From contig JAFIEY010000225.1 of assembly GCA_020832345.1 (NCBI GenBank), forward strand, positions 1-54,944: DNA of 54,944 nucleotides, written 5' to 3'. A program made the translations under genes and the position numbers. Of the stretch, positions 45,119-52,118 are shown piece after piece (the first letter of the stretch is position 1; every line of letters starts with the position of its first letter). The notes under the pieces were generated by a model. That model saw only the letters and a list, made by a program, of their open reading frames with translations, made no database searches and had not been told where the DNA came from. This DNA is from Cryomorphaceae bacterium (GTDB lineage: Bacteria > Bacteroidota > Bacteroidia > Flavobacteriales > Schleiferiaceae).

Positions 45119-47110
45119 ATGAAAAACGTTTTACAATCGATTGGATTGATGATAGCTGCTACTTTCCCTTTTATGCTGTCTGGTCAAATCGTCTCTACCA
45201 ATGCGCCTTCACAGGCTTGTATGGGAGATACCATTACGGTATCCGTTCTGGTTGGCTCAAGTAACTTCAATGTGGGTAACACCTATCGCGTTGAGTTGTC
45301 GGACAACAACAACAACTTTGACCCCCCTGCGAATTTTATTGAAATTGCACCTGTTGCCGGTACCGGATCAACCCCAATTGAATGTATCGTTCCAACAGGA
45401 ATTCCTCAAGGTTCATATTCTATTAGGGTACATTCCACAAATCCGCCAACCATTGGGGATACAGTTGCCGGTATTATTATTGGCAGATTGCCAGACTTAA
45501 GTGCAGGCTTGGATATAGAAAATGCAAGATTCAACCCTATTTTGGGTGACTGGCGTTTTTGTGAAGGCGATACCGTGATTCTTCGCGCTCCTAAAGCCCC
45601 CCCTGGAGAAACCTACAATTACCGTTGGTATGAAGGCGGTGCACAGATTCCCGGACAAACAGGCTCCGGTGCTGATACACTTATTGTCACCCAGCAACAA
45701 AGTTATCGCTTGCGCGTAACGCTCGGTCTTTGTACAGACTTTACCGATTCTTATGTCTTCTCTGATTACCTTCCCGATGCAGATATCACCCCGCAGCCTG
45801 GACCGGGCATCTTAATTTCTGTAGATACTATACGGTTTTGCGAAGGAACTGTTGGCACCTTAGAAGGCCCCACTCCGCCAGCTGGTTCTGCCTATACCTA
45901 TCAATGGTTTTCAGATAGTATTAATCTTTTAGGGCAAACTGTCCTATTCCCGTTACCGGCAGACACGAACCGGATTTTAGAGGTTGACTCCGCAATGAGG
46001 GTCTATTTACAAGTAAATGATAGCTTTTGTACGAATCTGTCTGATGCCTTTTATGTAAAAGTTGACACAATGCCAATGTCCTCCGTGACTACCGCTCCGT
46101 CAACTGCATCCCTAAGTATTTGCATCAACGACAGTGTATTTCTTACCGCTGGAGATACTGTTCCGGGTTGGACCTACCGCTGGCAGTTTTTTACCATCGG
46201 CAATTGGGTCGATGTGCCCAATGGTGATCAACCATCCTTAAAAGTTGACACCAATCTCATACCAGACACTACAGACTTTAGGCTTGTTATAAATAATGGG
46301 ACGTGTTGGTGGACTAGTGACACCCTCAGAGTCAATATAGTTCCGTTACCAAACATTCGATTTAATATTAGTGAAGACACAGTTCGCTTATGTCCGGGCG
46401 ATTCAATTCTTTTGGTCGCGCAAGGAAATTCAAGTAGTTATACTTGGAGTACCGGAACTGTTGGCACTTCGATATACGTCAATGCTCCGGGAACGTATTC
46501 CGTAACCGGTGTAGGTGCAAACGGTTGTAGCAACGACACCAGTATTACGGTGATTTATTTTAACCCAAATGCAGATGCCGGACCTGACCAAACGACCAAC
46601 CCGGATTCGGTTGTTCAACTCAATGGTAGTGGCGGGGTTTCTTATTTTTGGTATGCTAATAAACCCGTGTTTTTCAGCAACCAGTTTTCTTCAAATCCCT
46701 TTACCATTGCATCCAATAAACCAGATACCGTAACCTATTACCTTCAAATTGTCGGAGCAAACGGTTGTACCGATTTGGATTCAATGCAGGTTTTTGTCCT
46801 TCCGCTAGACGTCCCCGATCCTGAATACTTTGAAGTGTTGGATCGCGTACCTAATTTAATTACGCCAAACGGCGATGGATATAATGACGCACTAAATCTC
46901 TCGGAAATAATGGACGGTGATGCTTGCAAATTAACCATCATGAACCGTTGGGGCGCCGAAGTGTTTACTGCGGAAAACTACAACAACAATTGGACTGGCG
47001 TGGATAACGGCGGCACAGAACTTTCTGATGGTGCCTACTTCGTCATTCTCGATTGTGACGGAAACGTTCGATACAAAGGCTCAGTAACCATTTTGAGAAA
47101 TAACCAGTAA
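45119..47110 (+). CDS. Secreted Ig-like repeat protein with type B T9SS (CHU_C/gliding-type) sorting domain
   Basis: A 663-aa exported surface protein. Signal peptide 1-23 (ending MLSGQ), then several Ig/PKD-like beta-sandwich domains (about 24-570) with paired Cys and the recurring Y-x-W (YNYRWYEGG, YTYQWFSDS, WTYRWQF, YTWSTG). The C-terminal 85 residues, starting NLITPNGDGYNDALNLSEI and containing MNRWGAEVFTAENYNNNWTG and ending RYKGSVTILRNNQ, are the gliding-associated type B domain. Type B cargo often stays attached to the cell surface and requires a PorP/SprF partner, and exactly such a gene follows 52 bp downstream. A weak hairpin sits between them. Confidence 0.85.
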   Translation: MKNVLQSIGLMIAATFPFMLSGQIVSTNAPSQACMGDTITVSVLVGSSNFNVGNTYRVELSDNNNNFDPPANFIEIAPVAGTGSTPIECIVPTGIPQGSYSIRVHSTNPPTIGDTVAGIIIGRLPDLSAGLDIENARFNPILGDWRFCEGDTVILRAPKAPPGETYNYRWYEGGAQIPGQTGSGADTLIVTQQQSYRLRVTLGLCTDFTDSYVFSDYLPDADITPQPGPGILISVDTIRFCEGTVGTLEGPTPPAGSAYTYQWFSDSINLLGQTVLFPLPADTNRILEVDSAMRVYLQVNDSFCTNLSDAFYVKVDTMPMSSVTTAPSTASLSICINDSVFLTAGDTVPGWTYRWQFFTIGNWVDVPNGDQPSLKVDTNLIPDTTDFRLVINNGTCWWTSDTLRVNIVPLPNIRFNISEDTVRLCPGDSILLVAQGNSSSYTWSTGTVGTSIYVNAPGTYSVTGVGANGCSNDTSITVIYFNPNADAGPDQTTNPDSVVQLNGSGGVSYFWYANKPVFFSNQFSSNPFTIASNKPDTVTYYLQIVGANGCTDLDSMQVFVLPLDVPDPEYFEVLDRVPNLITPNGDGYNDALNLSEIMDGDACKLTIMNRWGAEVFTAENYNNNWTGVDNGGTELSDGAYFVILDCDGNVRYKGSVTILRNNQ

Positions 47111-47121
47111 AACACACATAT

Positions 47122-47150
47122 AGGAGGGAGGTTTGCGCTTCCCTCCTTTA
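47122..47150 (+). terminator. Hairpin between the T9SS cargo gene and PorP/SprF gene
   Basis: 8-bp stem AGGAGGGA/TCCCTCCT around GGTTTGCGCT, followed by only TTAATT. The T-run is weak, so it may partly attenuate read-through from the cargo gene into the PorP/SprF gene or stabilise the upstream message. Confidence 0.5.
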
Positions 47151-47162
47151 ATTGAATTCAAC

Positions 47163-48608
47163 ATGAAGAAAATTATTATCTCAACCATAGCAATTTTTTC
47201 CGGCGTTTTTTCCGGTTTAAATGCACAGCAAATCCCACTATACTCAAACTACTTTTTTACACCCTACATTTACAACCCCGCACAAAGTGGGACTTCGGGT
47301 GCAACTGAGGTTTCAGCGATGTACCGCCAGCAATGGTCTGCCCTTCAAGGTTCTCCACAAACAGCGGCAATTGCGTTAAACGGCAACATTGGCTCAGACA
47401 ATGTAGGGTACAGTGTTTATGGATTTAACGATGAAGCAGGGGTCATTCAAAACTATGGTTTTTATGGCGCCTACGCATACCACTTACAGCTAAGTGAAAA
47501 CAACTTCCTTAGCTTTGGTTTGGCCGGTGGATTTCTAAATTCTGGACTAAACAGAACTGCAATTCGTACCATTGACCCATCTGATCCTAACTTGGCCGGA
47601 GATTTTAGAGGTAGAGGTATTTTTGATATCAATACAGGATTAAACCTCCGCATTGATAAATTCCAGATTGGTGTTGCTGTTCCCCAACTTCTCGGAAGCC
47701 CGGTTAGATTTTTAAATCAACCTGATGACCAGAATCAATTTAGGACCGTTCGCCATTTTATGTTCAACACGCAATACGATTTTGAAATTCAATCAGATCG
47801 TGCCGTATTAAGTCCAATGGTGATGGTTAGAGCCGTTCCAAATGCACCTATAATGGTAGATGCTGGTGCTCTCCTCAACCTCAAAGGACTTGGTTTTGTC
47901 GGCGCTATGTATCGCTCAGATTATGCCGTTACCGGAAACCTCGGATTTCACATAAACGATCAACTTACTGTGGGTTATGCCTACGATTTTTCAATCAATG
48001 ACTATTCCTCAAATTTAGGCACTAGTCAAGAAATAATGTTGACTTGGCGTTTTGGAAGTAATTCTAAAGTAGATCGGTTGGAAAACGAAGTGAAGCGCAT
48101 GCGTCAAATGGATCGCAGACGAGGCGACGACATGGAAAAAACCATTGAAGAGAAAATGGAGGAAATCCGTGACCAGCTGAAAAGAGATTACGAAAAAGCC
48201 AAAGAAGAAGCAGAAGGTGATGCTGATGCCATTCGTGAAGCTGCACAACGTAGAGCTGCTGAACAACAGAGACAACAGCAACAACAAAGTCAACAAGGTC
48301 AACAAGGTCAAACCAAAACGACCGGTTCGGATGATTTATCTGGTGGAACTACGGCAAGTAAAGTAAAAGCCGGGGATAAAGGATTCTATGTTACCGCAGG
48401 TGTGTTTGGTTCTGAGGCCAATGCAAATCGCAGGGTTAGTGCTCTTAAAGACAAAGGATTTGATGCCGGTGTTTTCCACGATCCAGGCAATAATATGTAC
48501 TACGTATTCCTCTATAAGTTCTCATCTTATAAAGAAGCCAATAAAGCTCGCACCGGTAAACTGAATGGTAAATATGACGGTGATCTTTGGATCAAAGTTG
48601 TTGAGTAA
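47163..48608 (+). CDS. PorP/SprF family outer-membrane protein with C-terminal SPOR-like domain
   Basis: A 481-aa protein in three parts. Signal peptide and PorP/SprF barrel (1-about 300), with the family opening QQIPLYSNYFFTPYIYNPAQSG and MYRQQWSALQGSP; a charged coiled coil (about 303-375) turning Gln-rich (about 365-395); and a C-terminal domain (about 405-481, DKGFYVTAGVFGSEANANRR to DLWIKVVE) that looks like a SPOR peptidoglycan-binding domain. PorP/SprF proteins bind type B T9SS cargo at the outer membrane; the extension would tie the barrel to the cell wall. Most PorP/SprF proteins are about 300-340 aa, so the extra 150 residues are notable. ATG 47163 opens the signal peptide. Confidence 0.85.
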   Translation: MKKIIISTIAIFSGVFSGLNAQQIPLYSNYFFTPYIYNPAQSGTSGATEVSAMYRQQWSALQGSPQTAAIALNGNIGSDNVGYSVYGFNDEAGVIQNYGFYGAYAYHLQLSENNFLSFGLAGGFLNSGLNRTAIRTIDPSDPNLAGDFRGRGIFDINTGLNLRIDKFQIGVAVPQLLGSPVRFLNQPDDQNQFRTVRHFMFNTQYDFEIQSDRAVLSPMVMVRAVPNAPIMVDAGALLNLKGLGFVGAMYRSDYAVTGNLGFHINDQLTVGYAYDFSINDYSSNLGTSQEIMLTWRFGSNSKVDRLENEVKRMRQMDRRRGDDMEKTIEEKMEEIRDQLKRDYEKAKEEAEGDADAIREAAQRRAAEQQRQQQQQSQQGQQGQTKTTGSDDLSGGTTASKVKAGDKGFYVTAGVFGSEANANRRVSALKDKGFDAGVFHDPGNNMYYVFLYKFSSYKEANKARTGKLNGKYDGDLWIKVVE

Positions 48609-48617
48609 TTCAGTTGT

Positions 48618-48701
48618 GAGTCTGCTCTAAAAAGTCCCTTTCTGCCAAAATCTTCCTTGTCGGTAGATTTTGATTGAAATCATCCTTTTTAGAGTGGACT
48701 C
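48618..48701 (+). repeat. MITE-like element, copy J (84-bp form)
   Basis: Medium form 9 bp after the PorP/SprF stop with a perfect 6-bp duplication AGTTGT (48612-48617 and 48702-48707). The termini are undamaged and match the consensus, suggesting a recent insertion. Its right end lies immediately upstream of a -7 box (48710) and could supply the -33 region. Confidence 0.9.
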
Positions 48702-48709
48702 AGTTGTTT

Positions 48710-48717
48710 TATCTTTG
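48710..48717 (+). promoter_or_regulatory. -7 box TATCTTTG before the glycosyltransferase leader
   Basis: Exact TAnnTTTG. The T-run of copy J's right end lies 19 bp upstream in the -33 position. About 40 bp further a hairpin and T-run follow, before the ATG at 48817. Confidence 0.45.
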
Positions 48718-48754
48718 CAAGACAGTACATTCTCTTGTGAAAATTTTTCATGAT

Positions 48755-48794
48755 TAAAAAAAAGGCCTGCTTTTAATTAGCGGGTCTTTTTTTT
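48755..48794 (+). terminator. Hairpin with U-tract in the glycosyltransferase leader
   Basis: GGCCTGC pairs with GCGGGTC (wobbles included), extended by A-run/T-run pairing and ending in eight T. It lies between the -7 box at 48710 and the start codon at 48817, so it may end a short RNA or attenuate the glycosyltransferase pair. Confidence 0.7.
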
Positions 48795-48816
48795 GCAAAT
48801 AATCAAAGACCAACGC

Positions 48817-49776
48817 ATGAATGCCATCGCCTTTCTCGCCGACCAACAATACGCCAAATACGTTCGGCAGATGGTGTATAGTGTGCGAACTTTTGGTCAC
48901 TGGGAAGAAGACATTATATTGCTCGCTTACGAAATGACCGATACCTCATGGTTTGAGAAACGGGGGGTAAAAGTTATTCATTTAAGTAAAAAGGATTTTG
49001 ACTTTGGTGATCTACCCGCAAAGCAAACTGTCTATTTTGCCAAACTCTTACTTTTTCATCCCAAATTTTCACAATGGCATAAAATCATTTACCTGGATAC
49101 CGACATGCTCATTCGAAAGGACATACGAGACTTGCTAAAATACCGAAAATTTGCCGCCGCAGACGATTGTTTCCGCTATCCGGTGATTCACCAAATGGCG
49201 CCCCTTGACAGCGATTGGGCAAAAGCTCGTATCAACAAAATTTTGCCCAAAAATCAACTTCGGGCTGTCAGTTTCAATTCTGGTATGATGGTCATCCCTA
49301 CCGCAGAAAACCAACTGGAAAATTTCGAAAAACTTTGTGCCCTTACGGCTGAATACTGGCGAGAGTCCGCCTATTTCGACCAAGGCATTCTCAATATGCA
49401 CCTCAACCCATCCCGGGACAGGGTGCCCTACGTATATAACGATTATTATCTCTCCGAGCATTTTAACCGAAGGGGCTTGTTTCGACGGTTTTCCGACAAA
49501 CACGCAGTCATTTTACACATCATACACCCCAGCAAACCCTGGGATGCCTCAAACCCATATTTCAAGGAATGGCGCAGTCGAATGGAAGCAGCAGAGAAAA
49601 CCACTGAGTATATAATTGCCGGCAAAGCTCCTTCGCGAATTGGAACTGCTTTGGTAGATTTTGTAAATAGATGGAATGTTGCTGGTGTCTATGTTCGCGG
49701 ATGGTGGTTGGATCGCTATCGCGGCTTTCGATGGAAAATAAAAACCTTATTTTTACCAAAAAATCACAAGCCATGA
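48817..49776 (+). CDS. GT8-like glycosyltransferase (first of a coupled pair)
   Basis: A 319-aa cytosolic GT-A-fold enzyme that would transfer a sugar from a nucleotide donor. The metal-binding DxD is D94-T-D96 in IIYLDTDMLIR. Other visible family features are the start MNAIAFLADQQYAKYVRQMV, the FNSGMMVI segment (about 150), and the late FDQGILNM and HIIHPSKPWD motifs that bind acceptor and donor in GT8 enzymes. ATG 48817 is preferred to the TTG at 48793 because it matches the start of its neighbour and because 48793 lies in the leader hairpin's T-run. It ends with an ATGA overlap with the next gene. Product unknown. Confidence 0.82.
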   Translation: MNAIAFLADQQYAKYVRQMVYSVRTFGHWEEDIILLAYEMTDTSWFEKRGVKVIHLSKKDFDFGDLPAKQTVYFAKLLLFHPKFSQWHKIIYLDTDMLIRKDIRDLLKYRKFAAADDCFRYPVIHQMAPLDSDWAKARINKILPKNQLRAVSFNSGMMVIPTAENQLENFEKLCALTAEYWRESAYFDQGILNMHLNPSRDRVPYVYNDYYLSEHFNRRGLFRRFSDKHAVILHIIHPSKPWDASNPYFKEWRSRMEAAEKTTEYIIAGKAPSRIGTALVDFVNRWNVAGVYVRGWWLDRYRGFRWKIKTLFLPKNHKP

Positions 49777-50660
49777 ATGCAATCGCCGTACTTGCCGATG
49801 AAGGGCATCTTGAAATGACCAAGCAAATTATTTATAGTAGTTTTGTCTTTGGAAAATGGAAGGGCGAGTATATTTTATTGGCACACAATATCGAAGACAC
49901 AAACAAGCTACAGTGGTTTGCCGACCGTCGAATCCACATCATTCAAACAAAAAACCTACTGGACATACCCGGAGAAACCGGAATTTATTACAGCAAACTT
50001 CACTTATTTCACCCCGAATGCCGTCATTGGAATTCCATCCTATACCTCGATACGGATATGATGGTTCAATGGGATCTAAACGATTTATCCAAAAAACGTG
50101 GATTTGCCGCTGCAAACGATTGCGCAAAATTTAATTTATTACATCAGTTTAGTCCGCGAGACAGAAACCTCAAAACCGAGGAATTTGCCGAAATAAAAAA
50201 CGTACTTCAAGGTTACGATTTATTCCAAACAGCATTTAACGCCGGCATGATGGTAATTGACAGTCGCAACAACACTTCCGAAAGGTATAAGGCAATTATC
50301 GATTTGGCGCAAACCTTTCACCCTTGGTCAACCTACGGAGATCAAGGGATTTTAAACTTATACTTTCAAAAATCCCGGATTAAACTCCCTTATGTTTACA
50401 ACGATTTCTATCAATCTGATGACTTTAATCGCCGAGGTTTTTTTCGCCGGAAGTCACCCGCCGACGCTGTGATTTTGCACCTAACCTATCCATACAAACC
50501 CTGGGATAAAAGAAGTGAATTTTACCCGCTTTGGCACGAATATACCCAAAAGGCGGACTTCCTTTTTGAAATGCCTCAAAAAGGCAAATCTCTACCCGGC
50601 TGGCGTTTATGGCGAACTGAATGGATCAATACAATAAATAGTTGGTGGTACGTAAAATGA
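49773..50660 (+). CDS. GT8-like glycosyltransferase (second of a coupled pair)
   Basis: A 295-aa paralogue of the preceding gene: identical start pattern (MNAIAVLAD), DxD at D93-T-D95 (LYLDTDMMVQW), FNAGMMVID, GDQGILNLYF and HLTYPYKPWD in the same order. ATG 49773 overlaps the previous TGA as ATGA, so translation is coupled. The two proteins are clearly diverged, so they probably act on different acceptors or in sequence on one glycan. The frame runs back to 49671, but those codons lie inside the first gene. A surface-glycan or storage role is inferred only from the family. Confidence 0.82.
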   Translation: MNAIAVLADEGHLEMTKQIIYSSFVFGKWKGEYILLAHNIEDTNKLQWFADRRIHIIQTKNLLDIPGETGIYYSKLHLFHPECRHWNSILYLDTDMMVQWDLNDLSKKRGFAAANDCAKFNLLHQFSPRDRNLKTEEFAEIKNVLQGYDLFQTAFNAGMMVIDSRNNTSERYKAIIDLAQTFHPWSTYGDQGILNLYFQKSRIKLPYVYNDFYQSDDFNRRGFFRRKSPADAVILHLTYPYKPWDKRSEFYPLWHEYTQKADFLFEMPQKGKSLPGWRLWRTEWINTINSWWYVK

Positions 50661-50708
50661 AATTTTACAACCTGCAAAAACTTAATTCAGTAAAACGATT
50701 CTCAAAAC

Positions 50709-51938
50709 CTACCCCATAGCTTGGGCCAAATCTGAAATAATATCTTCAGCATCCTCTATTCCCACACTTAGCCTAATCATGGCGTCAGTCAGGTTGAGGG
50801 ATTCTTTCACATCATCGGGTACATCGGCATGGGTCATTGAATATGGGTGTTGCGCCAAACTTTCATTGCTGCCCAAACTTACCGCCAGTTTGATGAGTTT
50901 TAATTTATTGAGAATAGCAAAAGCCGTTTTTTCACCGCCTGCCACATCAAAACTAACCATGGCGCCCGGTGCAAGACATTGCTTCTTGTAAATTTCAACC
51001 TGCTCCACACCCTGACTTTCCAAGCCCGGAAAATATACACGAGTAACTTTTGGGTGATTGAGTAACCAATCGACAATTTTTTGGGCATTTTCTCCTTGGC
51101 GATCCATGCGGAGTTTTAGGGTCTCAATCGATCTTGTAAGCAACCAACTGGTGTGTGGCCCGGCCATATTACCGATAAAAGTGCGCATGGTCTTTACAGC
51201 GACCATGGACTCTTTATCCCCACAAACCACACCTGCAATAAGGTCTGAGTGGCCATTGAGAAATTTAGTGGCGGAATAACATACCAAATCGGCACCAAAT
51301 TCGAGCGGCTTTTGCCAGATGGGACCCATATAGGTATTGTCCACCGCGAGCTTAGCATTGATGTTTTCCGATTTCAACTGATCGCGAAAATCTGCCCATG
51401 CTTGTATATCAATAAGTTCGTTGGTAGGATTGGCCGGCGTTTCGAGGTAAAGCAATCGCACGCGATCGAGTACGCCGTCGGACTCTAGTTTTTTTCGAAT
51501 ATCTGCCGGATGGACTGAGGAACTAAAAGGATATACCTTGATGCCAAAATCCGTAAGAACGTGTTGGATAAAATGGTGGGTGCCGCCATAGGTCGGATTG
51601 CTAAACACCAAAACATCACCGGGTCGCAAAAAGGACAACATCACCGTAGAAATGCCACTCATGCCACTTTCGAATATGGCTGCATCATCACTGCCTTCGT
51701 ACAAAGCCATACGCTCCTCGAGAATCTGCATATTGGGATTATTAATCCGGCTATAGATAAGACCCATGGGTTCCTCTAGTGGTTTTTCCATTTTCCCATA
51801 GGCAATGGCGAAAAACCGTTTACCCTCCTCGGCGTTTTTAAAAACAAATGTAGAAGTTTGAAAAATTGGGGCTTTTATTGCGCCTTCGCTCCATTCGGGG
51901 TTGTACCCGTGGGTCATCATTAGTGATTCCGGTTTCAT
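50709..51938 (-). CDS. Cys/Met metabolism PLP-dependent lyase/transferase
   Basis: A 409-aa pyridoxal-phosphate enzyme of the cystathionine gamma-synthase/methionine gamma-lyase family. The PLP Lys is K225 in YSATKFLNGHSD; the cofactor-binding Asp is D200 (VDNTY); N-terminal phosphate-binding residues lie in YSRINNPNMQILEERMALYEG and SGMSGIST. Motif spacing and the segment EFGADLVCYSATK fit methionine gamma-lyase-like or cystathionine lyase-like members; the exact reaction cannot be set from sequence alone. Stands alone on its strand. Confidence 0.85.
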   Translation of the reverse strand: MKPESLMMTHGYNPEWSEGAIKAPIFQTSTFVFKNAEEGKRFFAIAYGKMEKPLEEPMGLIYSRINNPNMQILEERMALYEGSDDAAIFESGMSGISTVMLSFLRPGDVLVFSNPTYGGTHHFIQHVLTDFGIKVYPFSSSVHPADIRKKLESDGVLDRVRLLYLETPANPTNELIDIQAWADFRDQLKSENINAKLAVDNTYMGPIWQKPLEFGADLVCYSATKFLNGHSDLIAGVVCGDKESMVAVKTMRTFIGNMAGPHTSWLLTRSIETLKLRMDRQGENAQKIVDWLLNHPKVTRVYFPGLESQGVEQVEIYKKQCLAPGAMVSFDVAGGEKTAFAILNKLKLIKLAVSLGSNESLAQHPYSMTHADVPDDVKESLNLTDAMIRLSVGIEDAEDIISDLAQAMG

Positions 51939-52118
51939 TCAGTATTGGATTTTATGGCTTTAACATTGGCGTAAAGGTAGGCAGATAGGCCATAAAAGAA
52001 CCGTTAAATCCCCGTGTAAGTAGTCTTTGCAAGAAATGCTCAAATGCTTTGAATTGATGGCATTATCTTGGACTATGCTTAAAGTTTCAAATTGAAATTA
52101 TATCGGAAATAAAAAACA

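Noticed and set aside
151-48701. CRISPR array made of the regular short repeats
   Set aside because: The repeats are far apart, imperfect, in both orientations and flanked by target duplications, with no spacers between and no cas genes.
50709-52118. SAM or cobalamin riboswitch upstream of the PLP enzyme
   Set aside because: I searched the 180 bp upstream by eye and saw no recognisable conserved core.
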